Shown here: positions 1 to 6,056 of the stretch, piece by piece | Numbering within the stretch: position 1 is the stretch's first letter | How the letters are laid out: every line of letters starts with the position of its first letter | Assembly (NCBI GenBank): GCA_001797745.1 | Contig: MGQF01000012.1 | Span: forward strand, 4,603 to 12,475 | Length of the DNA stretch: 7,873 nucleotides | Direction: 5' to 3' | Source of the DNA: Deltaproteobacteria bacterium RBG_13_52_11 | Lineage (GTDB): Bacteria > Desulfobacterota > B13-G15 > RBG-16-54-18 | Made by a program: the position numbers and the translations under genes | Notes under the pieces: generated by a model | What the model was told of the DNA's origin: nothing | The model's input: only the letters and a program-made list of their open reading frames with translations | The model's database searches: none

Positions 1-433
1 AGGCCGCCGTCTCCATGATGCGTTCGGCCCTGGCCTCGGCATCGGAGGGGATCCCCTGATCGCTCAGCACGGAGAGGATTACCTCACATGCGTACTGGGC
101 TGCCAGGGGGAGCATCCGCTCCTTACTCTCCTGTTTGCCCGAGGCGGAGTTTATCAGAGGAGGCCACTTGGCCACCTTGAGGCCTGCCTCCACCGCCAGG
201 GGATTGGTGCTGTCCAGAGCGAGTGGGCAATCTACCACCTCTTGGACAATCGCTGCCAGCCACCCCATGACCTCCGGGTTCTTGCGGGCCGGCCCTACGT
301 TAAGATCGATATAGTCCATACCCGCTTCGGCCTGTTCCTTGGCCATCTGTTGCAAGGTCTTCTTATCCTTTTGATTTACGGCGTCGGAGACCGTTTTAGC
401 AATGATGTGCAAATTCTCCCCGATTAATAACAT
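1..433 (-). CDS. acsE: Methyltetrahydrofolate:corrinoid iron-sulfur protein methyltransferase, AcsE-like (3' end outside the window)
   Basis: Only the N-terminal 144 residues are visible. The protein begins MLLIGENLHI and shows the pterin-binding TIM-barrel pattern: DLNVGPA at 43-49, LDSTN at 73-77 and INS at 94-96. The aspartates and asparagine line up with the methyl-THF-binding residues of Moorella AcsE, recalled as about D75 and N96. This family moves the methyl group of 5-methyl-THF to the cobalt of the corrinoid iron-sulfur protein, in the cytoplasm. The ATG at 431-433 has a strong Shine-Dalgarno AAGGAGG (about 443-449), in the 23-nt gap after the cooC-like gene, so it is the last visible cistron of a folD-cooC-acsE operon. 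Related pterin-binding methyltransferases (MetH-type, MtgA-type, dihydropteroate synthase) share the fold, so the assignment leans on context. The missing C-terminal half cannot be checked. Confidence 0.85.
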   Translation of the reverse strand, partial: MLLIGENLHIIAKTVSDAVNQKDKKTLQQMAKEQAEAGMDYIDLNVGPARKNPEVMGWLAAIVQEVVDCPLALDSTNPLAVEAGLKVAKWPPLINSASGKQESKERMLPLAAQYACEVILSVLSDQGIPSDAEARAERIMETAA

Positions 434-456
434 CTGCTCCACCCTCCTTCAATTAA

Positions 457-1209
457 TTATAAGATCTTTTCCACCATCTCCCTGACTGCCCGTGTCACCT
501 GATTATCGTCGGGCAACTCCAGCAAAGACCGCCCCTCTAAATCAAACCTCTTGATCTGATCATCCTCGGGTACGGAGCCGAAGATCTTTAAACCCTTCTC
601 CGCCACCTTCTGACGGATCACCGGGTCCATTGTACCGGGCACCCGATTGATCACAAAACCCATCTCTTTGACATCGAGCCTCAACTCCTTGGCCAGCTCG
701 GCGATCCTCGCACCGCTCTCGACACCCCTGAGGGAGTGATCGGAGACGAGAAAGAGGACATCCGCCGCTCTGGTGGTCCGTCTGCTCAGGTGCTCCATCC
801 CTGCGGCGTTGTCCATCACCGAATAGGGGTAATTGTTTTCGAGGTTGTCCATGATCCTGCGCAAGACACTGTTCACATAGCAGTAACACCCCGGGCCTTC
901 GCCTCTGCCCATGCTCAGAAAGTCGAACCCCTTCTCCTCAACCATCACCTCCGCCAATTTTGCCTCCAGCCATTTATCCTTGGACATACCGGGCGGCAAC
1001 TGGGAGGCCTTTTTCTCCATCTCATCCAAGACAGTACCCACGGTCTGTACCCCTTGCAGCCCCAAGGCATCAGCCAAATTGCCATCGGCATCGGCATCAA
1101 TGACAAGGACGGGCCCTTTCCCGGAACGGATCAGGAGGCGCAGGATCACGGCGCTCAAGGTCGTCTTTCCCGTCCCCCCTTTGCCGCAGATCGCGATATG
1201 AAAGGGCAC
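457..1209 (-). CDS. cooC: CooC/AcsF-type nickel-insertion ATPase for CODH/acetyl-CoA synthase
   Basis: This is a 250-residue MinD/SIMIBI-class P-loop ATPase. The deviant Walker A motif GKGGTGKTT spans 9-17, with signature lysine K10 and catalytic-loop K15. DADADGNLADALG follows at 38-50 and the switch II region VMDNAAGMEHLSRRT at 131-145. A Cys-x-Cys pair (C108, C110, in GPGCYCYVN) matches the metal-binding CxC of characterised CooC dimers and separates it from ordinary ParA/MinD proteins. The family uses ATP to load nickel into carbon monoxide dehydrogenase or acetyl-CoA synthase in the cytoplasm. The start codon is GTG (1207-1209), 8 nt after the folD stop, with a G-rich AGGGGGT Shine-Dalgarno overlapping that stop, which suggests translational coupling. 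Position 135 is alanine where I recall an acidic or glycine residue in relatives. Position between folD and acsE supports AcsF-like service to ACS, but CooC and AcsF cannot be told apart from sequence alone. Confidence 0.9.
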   Translation of the reverse strand: MPFHIAICGKGGTGKTTLSAVILRLLIRSGKGPVLVIDADADGNLADALGLQGVQTVGTVLDEMEKKASQLPPGMSKDKWLEAKLAEVMVEEKGFDFLSMGRGEGPGCYCYVNSVLRRIMDNLENNYPYSVMDNAAGMEHLSRRTTRAADVLFLVSDHSLRGVESGARIAELAKELRLDVKEMGFVINRVPGTMDPVIRQKVAEKGLKIFGSVPEDDQIKRFDLEGRSLLELPDDNQVTRAVREMVEKIL

Positions 1210-1217
1210 TATACCCC

Positions 1218-2105
1218 CTAGGCCACGCCGGCGGCCAGCTTGGCCGCCTTGACGGTATTGAGCATCAGCATGGTGATGGTCATGGGGCCGACCCCGCCGG
1301 GCACCGGGGTGATGGCGCTGGCCTTTTTTTGCACCTCTTCAAAGTCGACATCCCCAGCCAGGATGGCCTTTCCTTCCGGGGTCTTGCCGATGCGGTTCAC
1401 CCCCACATCGATGACCACGGCGCCCTCTTTGACCATATCCGCCGTTATGGCCTTGGGACGACCGGCCGCCACGATGAGGATATCCGCCCGCTTGGTATGA
1501 AAGGCCATATCCCTGGTTTTTGTATGACACACGGTCACGGTGGCGTTGGCATGAGGCATCTTCTGCATGAGGATGGCGGCGATGGGTTTGCCGACGATGT
1601 TGCTGCGCCCCACCACCACGACCTCTGAACCCTCGATCTGGGTCCCTGATCGAATCAGCAGTTGCCAGATCCCGTGCGGGGTGCAGGGGAGAAAATCAGG
1701 CTCCCCGATCAGGAGCTTCCCCACATTCACGGGGTGAAAGGCATCCACGTCTTTTTTAGGATCGACGGCGTAGAGGACCTTTGTCTCGTCGATGTGCTTG
1801 GGCAGGGGCAACTGTACCAGGATGCCGTGGATCTTGGGGTCTTTGTTGTACTTTGCGATGAGGGCTAGAAGGGCGCCCTCGGTGATATCTGGTTGTTGGT
1901 TGTCCTGGATGGAGTGAAATCCCAGTTCCTTGGAGGTTCGCTGCTTCGCCGTTACATAGCTCACCGAGGCCGGGTCCTCCCCCACCAATATAGTAACCAG
2001 CCCGGGTTCTACCTTATGCCTTGCCTTGAGTTCCTCTACCTCTTTTTTAAGTTCCTCTCTGATCGCCTGCGCTACCTCTGTCCCCTTGATGAGCCTCGCC
2101 GCCAT
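1218..2105 (-). CDS. folD: Bifunctional methylenetetrahydrofolate dehydrogenase / methenyltetrahydrofolate cyclohydrolase FolD
   Basis: FolD interconverts 10-formyl-, 5,10-methenyl- and 5,10-methylene-THF using NAD(P) in the cytoplasm. The 295-residue product has the usual family length and all hallmarks. The catalytic Y50 and K54 sit in SYVTAK, followed by QLPLP (98-102) and D121 in KKDVDAFHP. Next come PCTPHGI (140-146), the nucleotide-binding GRSNIVGKP (166-174) and PVPGGVGPMT (267-276). The GRS form usually goes with NADP, which is an inference here. The ATG at 2103-2105 was chosen because AGGGAGGTGG lies just upstream at 2111-2120. An in-frame TTG at 2121-2123 would add six residues (LREVEI) encoded by the ribosome-binding site itself and is unlikely. 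It is the first gene of the folD-cooC-acsE transcript, downstream of the fhs terminator, with its own candidate promoter. It supplies the step between Fhs and methylene-THF reduction. Confidence 0.97.
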   Translation of the reverse strand: MAARLIKGTEVAQAIREELKKEVEELKARHKVEPGLVTILVGEDPASVSYVTAKQRTSKELGFHSIQDNQQPDITEGALLALIAKYNKDPKIHGILVQLPLPKHIDETKVLYAVDPKKDVDAFHPVNVGKLLIGEPDFLPCTPHGIWQLLIRSGTQIEGSEVVVVGRSNIVGKPIAAILMQKMPHANATVTVCHTKTRDMAFHTKRADILIVAAGRPKAITADMVKEGAVVIDVGVNRIGKTPEGKAILAGDVDFEEVQKKASAITPVPGGVGPMTITMLMLNTVKAAKLAAGVA

Positions 2106-2143
2106 AATCTCCACCTCCCTCAATGGATTATGTGGTCAATTAA

Positions 2144-2172
2144 ATTATATTTTATTGTCTAAAAAATAATAA
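2144..2172 (-). promoter_or_regulatory. Candidate sigma70 promoter of the folD-cooC-acsE operon
   Basis: On the minus strand a perfect TATAAT -10 box lies at 2144-2149. It is separated by 17 bp from a weak TTATTA -35 (2167-2172, three of six consensus positions). Transcription would start near 2137 and leave a leader of about 30 nt before the folD ATG. The region is very AT-rich, so a chance match is possible. A promoter is needed here because fhs ends in a strong terminator. Confidence 0.45.
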
Positions 2173-2257
2173 TTAAGTTACTCCTTTCACAAGGAATGCC
2201 TAAAACTGGACATAAGTTACCCTCCTTGTCACGCCCTTGTCAAGCCCTTCTTTGAAG
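2173..2257. repeat. Imperfect direct repeat, copy A (folD-proximal)
   Basis: Copy A runs from TTAAGTTACTCC to CTTCTTTGAAG and matches copy B at roughly 80% of positions by hand alignment, with one 3-nt gap. The best conserved part is the end at 2237-2257, identical for 21 nt. An inverted repeat CCCTTC-TTT-GAAGGG spans 2245-2259. On the minus strand TTGACA (2238-2243) is followed 17-18 bp later by GTAACT/TAACTT, a weak -10 at best. No transposase, terminal inverted repeats or target duplication were seen, so it is not called a mobile element. Confidence 0.7.
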
Positions 2258-2262
2258 GGGGG

Positions 2263-2344
2263 TTAAGTTAATTATTTCACAAGCGCTGATTACTGGACGT
2301 ACGTTACCCGCCTTTTCAGGTCTTTGTCAAGCCCTTCTTTGAAG
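2263..2344. repeat. Imperfect direct repeat, copy B (fhs-proximal)
   Basis: This is the second copy of the spacer repeat, offset by 87-90 bp from copy A and separated from it by 5 nt. It keeps TTAAGTTA, TTTCACAAG, ACTGGAC, GTTACCC and the terminal TCAAGCCCTTCTTTGAAG. The minus-strand TTGACA lies at 2325-2330, followed 18 bp on by TAACGT. An 8-bp palindrome ACGTACGT occurs at 2297-2304. The hairpin present in copy A is shortened to CTTC-TTT-GAAG here. Confidence 0.7.
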
Positions 2345-2420
2345 AAGAAAAGGATATGTGCTCATTTGCTTACGGAGCGTGACGACGCCGGAGGGAGGGG
2401 TCGAGTGGTAGTCGGCAGAG

Positions 2421-2453
2421 ATAAAAAAGGCCAGGCATGATGCCTGGCCTTAA
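2421..2453 (-). terminator. Rho-independent terminator of fhs
   Basis: A perfect inverted repeat has arms AAGGCCAGGCAT (2427-2438) and ATGCCTGGCCTT (2440-2451). In the minus-strand transcript it is followed by a run of six U, encoded by the A-tract at 2423-2428. In practice the GC-rich GGCCAGGC/GCCTGGCC core closes a small loop. It begins about 25 nt after the fhs stop codon and should end the fhs message. The opposite side has no long U-run, so it is mainly unidirectional. Confidence 0.93.
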
Positions 2454-2476
2454 GTTTAAGACTTTGCCCTCGGTAC

Positions 2477-4240
2477 TTAGAACAGCCCCTTTACCAAACC
2501 GGTCTTGACATCCACATCGACCTTGCGGAAGGCAGGGCTCGACGAGGTGCCGGGCATGAGGCTGATGGTCCCGGCGCACGGGCAGAGGAACTTCGCCCCG
2601 GAATAGATCAACACGTCGCGGATGGGCAAAGTCCAACCCTTGGGGACACCCTTAATGGTTGGATCATGGGTGAGGCTCAGGTGGGTCTTTACCATCATGG
2701 TGGCGTATTCATCATACTTGGGGTCTTTCTCGAACACCTTGGCCTTGGCCTCGGCATCGGGGGTCCACGATACGCCGTCAGCCCCATAGACCGTTTTAGC
2801 GATCTTCTCCACCCGCTCCCTCAGCTTCATCTCCATAGGATACAGGAATTTGAAGTCGCTCTTCTCCTCGCAGGCCTCCATCACCGCATCGGCCAATTCA
2901 AGGGCGCCATCCCCACCCTTGAGCCAGTGCTCGCTGACTGCGCAGCGGGCCCCGGCCTTCTCAGCCGCCTTGCGGACCATGGCGATCTCATCCTTGGTAT
3001 CGGTGTGGAAGGCATTGATGCACACCACCGGGTTCATCCCTGAGGTCCTGATGGTGTTGATGTGGTGCAGCATGTTGGGAATGCCCTTCTCCAGGAGTTT
3101 CAGGTCAGCCTTGGTGTAGGAATCGGGCAGGGGCAGACCAGCCACCACCTTGGGGCCTCCGCCGTGCATCTTGAGGGCCCTGATGGTGGTGGTGAGCACC
3201 GACACGTGCGGCTTGAGGCCGCTGAAGCGGCACTTGACGTTCCAGAATTTTTCAAAGCCGATGTCCGCGGCAAAACCACTCTCGGTGACATGGTAATCAA
3301 ACATCTTGAGGGCGATGCGGTCGCCGATGATGGATGACTGGCCCACGGCGATGTTGGCAAAGGGGCCGGCATGCACCAAGCAGGGCTGGTACTCCACCGT
3401 GCTACAGAGGGTGGGGTTGATGGTATTGCGCATCCAGGCGGTCATGGCGCCTCCGACCTCGAGGTCGCCGGTGGTGACGGGTTTACCCTTTTTATCAAAG
3501 GCGACAGTTATCTGGCCCATCCTCGCACGCAGGTCTGCCAGATCCGTGACGATGGAGAGCATGGCCATGAGCTCTGAACTCACGGCGATCCCGAACTTGG
3601 ACTGCATCATAAAGCCGTCCATGGGGCCGCCGATGCCTATGATGATGTTTCGGAGGCTCTGGGCGCAGAAGTCCATCACCCACCCCATCTCCACCCTGGT
3701 GGGGTCGATATCCAGGCGGCGTATCCCGCTGCGTTTTTCCAATTCCTGATCATCGTAATTGCGCTCATGCTGCATCCTGGCGGTCAAGGCCACCATGGCC
3801 AGGTTGTGGGCATTTATGATGTCGTTGATGTCGCCGGTCAGCCCCATGGAGAATTCGGTCATGGGGATGAGCAGGGCATTGCCACCACCTGCAGCGGTCC
3901 CTTTGATATTCATGGTGGGGCCGCCTGAGGGTTGGCGCAGACAGCCACCCACGTTCTTGCCTCGTTTGCCCAAACCCTCCATGAGACCACACGACGTTGT
4001 GCTCTTTCCTTCACCCAAGGGTGTCGGAGTAATAGCGGTTACCTCGATATATTTGCCGTCCGGCCTTTTCCTGAGACGCTCGATGATCTTCATGAAATCG
4101 AGCTTGCAGAGCCTCCCGTAGGGGATGATCTCATCCTTTTGCAGGTTCAACCTCTCCCGCCACTCCTCGGGGACCGGCATATTCTTCTCTGCATCCTCCG
4201 CAATCTGCCAGTCGGACATCTTGGTTGCATCGTACGCCAT
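2477..4240 (-). CDS. fhs: Formate-tetrahydrofolate ligase (10-formyl-THF synthetase)
   Basis: The enzyme joins formate to THF with ATP to give 10-formyl-THF, the first folate step of the methyl branch. At 587 residues it is slightly longer than the usual 555-560 of bacterial Fhs. The nucleotide loop TPTPLGEGKST spans 71-81, then LRQPSGGP (101-108), GTAAGGG (114-120) and the LTGDINDIINAHN region (134-146). HAGPFANIA (290-298), SGFAADIGFEKF (321-332), RALKMHGGGP (354-363) and GLPLPDSY (368-375) follow, and the protein ends in the family-typical KGLF. LRQPS rather than bacterial LREPS, the RFSGLKPHVSVL and RALKMHGGGP blocks and the C-terminal THLSLTH segment recall the synthetase domain of eukaryotic C1-THF synthase (from memory). 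The ATG at 4238-4240 has AAGGAGG 8 nt upstream. The gene is a single cistron with its own promoter and terminator. Confidence 0.96.
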   Translation of the reverse strand: MAYDATKMSDWQIAEDAEKNMPVPEEWRERLNLQKDEIIPYGRLCKLDFMKIIERLRKRPDGKYIEVTAITPTPLGEGKSTTSCGLMEGLGKRGKNVGGCLRQPSGGPTMNIKGTAAGGGNALLIPMTEFSMGLTGDINDIINAHNLAMVALTARMQHERNYDDQELEKRSGIRRLDIDPTRVEMGWVMDFCAQSLRNIIIGIGGPMDGFMMQSKFGIAVSSELMAMLSIVTDLADLRARMGQITVAFDKKGKPVTTGDLEVGGAMTAWMRNTINPTLCSTVEYQPCLVHAGPFANIAVGQSSIIGDRIALKMFDYHVTESGFAADIGFEKFWNVKCRFSGLKPHVSVLTTTIRALKMHGGGPKVVAGLPLPDSYTKADLKLLEKGIPNMLHHINTIRTSGMNPVVCINAFHTDTKDEIAMVRKAAEKAGARCAVSEHWLKGGDGALELADAVMEACEEKSDFKFLYPMEMKLRERVEKIAKTVYGADGVSWTPDAEAKAKVFEKDPKYDEYATMMVKTHLSLTHDPTIKGVPKGWTLPIRDVLIYSGAKFLCPCAGTISLMPGTSSSPAFRKVDVDVKTGLVKGLF

Positions 4241-4335
4241 TGTTCAACCTCCTTCCCCTCATAATTAATTATTATGAAAGACTACGTGCTCGAAACGTAA
4301 AACCTCTTGTTTGAATAAGTTCCAAACGTCACAAT

Positions 4336-4364
4336 TTGATATATGAACCCCTTCCCTTTGTCAA
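4336..4364 (-). promoter_or_regulatory. Sigma70-type promoter of fhs
   Basis: On the minus strand a perfect TTGACA -35 (4359-4364) is followed by exactly 17 bp and TATCAA (4336-4341), four of six -10 matches within an AT-rich TATATCAAATT. The start would fall near 4329, giving a leader of about 90 nt. That leader carries a short AT hairpin (CATAAT/ATTATG, about 4260-4276) just before the AAGGAGG ribosome-binding site. It is the strongest promoter-like sequence in the window. No known folate riboswitch was recognised in the leader. Confidence 0.7.
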
Positions 4365-4406
4365 GAGACTTTTTTAGGCTCGTTCAATATTACGACAGAA
4401 CGCGTT

Positions 4407-4424
4407 GAAATATTGCAATATTTC
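4407..4424. promoter_or_regulatory. 18-bp perfect palindrome upstream of the fhs promoter (candidate operator)
   Basis: GAAATATTGCAATATTTC is a perfect inverted repeat with no spacer. It is centred about 85 bp upstream of the predicted fhs start and 43 bp upstream of the -35 edge. Its core heptamer CAATATT (4416-4422, and inverted at 4409-4415) recurs at 4385-4391, 31 bp away, close to three helical turns. No A- or T-tract follows, and the stem is AT-rich, so a terminator for mnmE is unlikely. The binding protein is unknown. Confidence 0.4.
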
Positions 4425-4493
4425 GAGATAATTTAGATAAAATGAACAATTATGGTTTCTTTATTTTTATTAGGATAATCGCCAATTTTCATG

Positions 4494-5894
4494 CTATTTC
4501 CCGATGCAGAATCGGGAAAAGATCATCTCTAAAACTTCTTCAGAGGTCGTCTCTCCCGCGATCTCCCCGAGAATGCCAAGGGACCTCCGCATCTCGATGG
4601 CCGTGAGGTCCCACGGGATCTTCCGCCCGCAACCCTCCAAGACCCCCTCAAGAACTACCCTTGTCCTTTCCAACACCCTTCTGTGCCTGAGATTTACCGG
4701 GACCAGCTCCCCGGCACCCCTCTTTAACTTTCCCTTCACGATGGCACCCGCCATCCCCCTTTTCAACTCCTCAATACCATCTCCCCTCAGGGCGGATATC
4801 GGATAGATATCCTCCATCCCTGTTTCCTTCATTACCTCCTCTGCAGCAAGGCCAGGGGGGAGGTCTATCTTGTTGAGGACAGGGACAGCCCGCTTCCCCC
4901 GCACCTCTCGGAAGATACTTCGGTCCTCATCATCCAGGGGACGGCTCCTATCCACCACAAGGAGGATGAGGTGGGCCTCGGACAACCGCTCCCTCGCGAG
5001 CCTCACCCCCTCCCGCTCCACCTCATTCCTGGGCTCCCCCAATCCCGCCATATCCATGAGCCTGATAAGGATTCCCGATAGGTTTACGGCCTCTTCGATG
5101 ACGTCGGTGGTGGTACCGGGGATAGCGGTGACGATGGCCCGCCCCCTCTCAAGCAACTGGTTCAAGAGAGATGATTTCCCTACGTTCGCCTTCCCCACTA
5201 TGGCCACCTTCACTCCATCCCGGTAGATCTCCCCTTCTTCATAGGCCCCTATCAACCTTTCTACCGTGGCCAGGGCTCGATGAAGCGCCTTTGCAACCGC
5301 TTCCGTAGGGGGTGGGTCAATATCTTCCTCGGGGAAATCTATATACGCCTCGATGGGGGTCAGGATTTTCAAAAGTGACCCTCGTAGCCCCTCGATCTCC
5401 TTTGTGAGCCTTCCGCGCAGTTGTTCCCCGGCCAGCCGGAGGCCCTCATCGGTCTTGGCCTGGATAATGTCCAGGACAGCCTCGGCCTGGGCGAGGTCTA
5501 TCCTCCCCGAAAGAAAGGCCCGCCTGGTAAACTCACCAGGCAAGGCCTCCCTCGCCCCCTCTCGCAAGACCACCTCCAGGACCCGTTGGAGGACCCCAAA
5601 ACCCCCATGGCAGTTGATCTCCACTACATCTTGCCTCGTATAGGTCTTGGGAGCGGCCATAAAGGTGAGGAGGACCTCGTCAATGACCCTCCCCCTCTCA
5701 GGATCAACAATCTCTCCATAGCGAATGTGGTGGGTTGCAAGGGTTGTTGATCCCCTCCTCGGGCGAAAGATCCTCTCCGCGATCCTTGTGGCCTCCGGAC
5801 CGCTTATCCGCACGATGCCGATGCCACCCTCTCCATAGGGCGTGGCTATGGCAGCAATGGTGTCATGTTCATCTCCCCGAAACACCATGCTCAC
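4494..5894 (-). CDS. mnmE: tRNA modification GTPase MnmE (TrmE)
   Basis: With MnmG, MnmE makes the 5-aminomethyl-type modification of wobble uridine in certain tRNAs, using 5,10-methylene-THF, GTP and K+ in the cytoplasm. The 466-residue protein has the folate-binding N-domain (DTIAAIATPYGEGGIGIVRISG region, 11-32; VEINCHGG, 91-98) and the helical domain start PGEFTRRAFLSGRIDL (119-134). The inserted G domain follows: G1 GKANVGKS (234-241), G2 TTTD (261-264), G3 DMAG (281-284), G4 NKID (341-344) and G5 SAL (367-369). It ends in the diagnostic FCIGK with C463. G3 is DMAG instead of DTAG, and G1 has alanine for the usual proline; the glutamate after G3 (E287) is kept. The start is GTG at 5892-5894 with weak GAGAG upstream; an ATG two codons later (5886-5888) is the alternative. 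mnmG, its usual partner, is not next to it; one-carbon genes are. Confidence 0.96.
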   Translation of the reverse strand: MSMVFRGDEHDTIAAIATPYGEGGIGIVRISGPEATRIAERIFRPRRGSTTLATHHIRYGEIVDPERGRVIDEVLLTFMAAPKTYTRQDVVEINCHGGFGVLQRVLEVVLREGAREALPGEFTRRAFLSGRIDLAQAEAVLDIIQAKTDEGLRLAGEQLRGRLTKEIEGLRGSLLKILTPIEAYIDFPEEDIDPPPTEAVAKALHRALATVERLIGAYEEGEIYRDGVKVAIVGKANVGKSSLLNQLLERGRAIVTAIPGTTTDVIEEAVNLSGILIRLMDMAGLGEPRNEVEREGVRLARERLSEAHLILLVVDRSRPLDDEDRSIFREVRGKRAVPVLNKIDLPPGLAAEEVMKETGMEDIYPISALRGDGIEELKRGMAGAIVKGKLKRGAGELVPVNLRHRRVLERTRVVLEGVLEGCGRKIPWDLTAIEMRRSLGILGEIAGETTSEEVLEMIFSRFCIGK

Positions 5895-6035
5895 AGAAAC
5901 TCTCTCAGGGGATATACGCTGGCGTGAAGGTTCAAAAGGTTCAACGGGTCTTTCAGTCCGGTGTGTATGGGCAAAGGCCCAGGGGAAATTTCCATATAAC
6001 AGAACGTGAGGGGCAAACCCCCTGGTCTGGATCAG

Positions 6036-6051
6036 TGTTTCACGTGGAACA
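6036..6051. other. parS: parS centromere site (ParB/Spo0J binding site)
   Basis: TGTTTCACGTGGAACA on the plus strand reads TGTTCCACGTGAAACA on the minus strand, identical to the 16-bp parS consensus known from Bacillus subtilis and widely conserved. It lies in the 162-bp gap between jag and mnmE, 5 nt after the jag stop codon. ParB loads here and spreads, allowing ParA and SMC to segregate the newly copied origin region. It is the only copy in the window; the other CACGTG (3203-3208, inside fhs) lacks the flanking half-sites. The rest of the gap (5895-6035) shows small GC hairpins but no clear promoter or terminator. Confidence 0.93.
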
Positions 6052-6056
6052 TCTCC

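Larger units (their letters stand above)
2106..2476. other. 371-bp gene-free spacer between fhs and folD
   Basis: No credible coding region was found on either strand; the longest open stretches are a few codons without a ribosome-binding site. From the fhs side it holds the rho-independent terminator (2421-2453) and a GC-rich stretch of about 60 bp with no recognised element. Two imperfect copies of an 82-85 bp sequence (2263-2344 and 2173-2257), each with a TTGACA on the minus strand, come next. Last is an AT-rich segment with a TATAAT box (2144-2149) and the folD ribosome-binding site (2111-2120). It separates fhs and folD into two transcription units although they catalyse consecutive steps. 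Confidence 0.8.

Noticed and set aside
460..465. TATAAT-like sequence as a private acsE promoter
   Set aside because: No acceptable -35 lies 16-18 bp upstream, and the sequence overlaps the end of the cooC-like gene in a tightly packed operon.
736..1221. Plus-strand open frame of 161 codons opposite the cooC-like gene
   Set aside because: It is antisense to a gene with clear family motifs, and its product shows no recognisable domain; it is a shadow frame. The same holds for the other long plus-strand frames over fhs, mnmE, jag and yidC.
2121..2123. Upstream TTG as the folD start
   Set aside because: It lies directly beside the strong AGGGAGGTGG that serves the ATG at 2103-2105, and the added residues are not family-conserved.
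3203..3208. Second CACGTG as another parS
   Set aside because: The flanks do not give the GTT...AAC half-sites, and it lies within conserved fhs coding sequence.
4241..4329. Possible tetrahydrofolate or other riboswitch in the fhs leader
   Set aside because: I could find only short AT-rich stems and none of the conserved blocks or pseudoknot of known folate riboswitches.
4433..4492. 19-codon minus-strand frame (MKIGDYPN...) starting 1 nt after the mnmE stop
   Set aside because: It has only a weak GGGAAA upstream, lies in AT-rich spacer and resembles no known family; too short to support.
6009..6023. Hairpin AGGGG-CAAAC-CCCCT as a terminator after jag
   Set aside because: No U-run follows on either strand, and mnmE downstream lacks a convincing promoter of its own, so read-through is more likely.
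6034..6054. Six-codon minus-strand frame MFHVKH starting in the parS site with GGAG just before it
   Set aside because: The codons are simply parS read in one frame; it ends at once in TGA and is unlikely to be a peptide gene.
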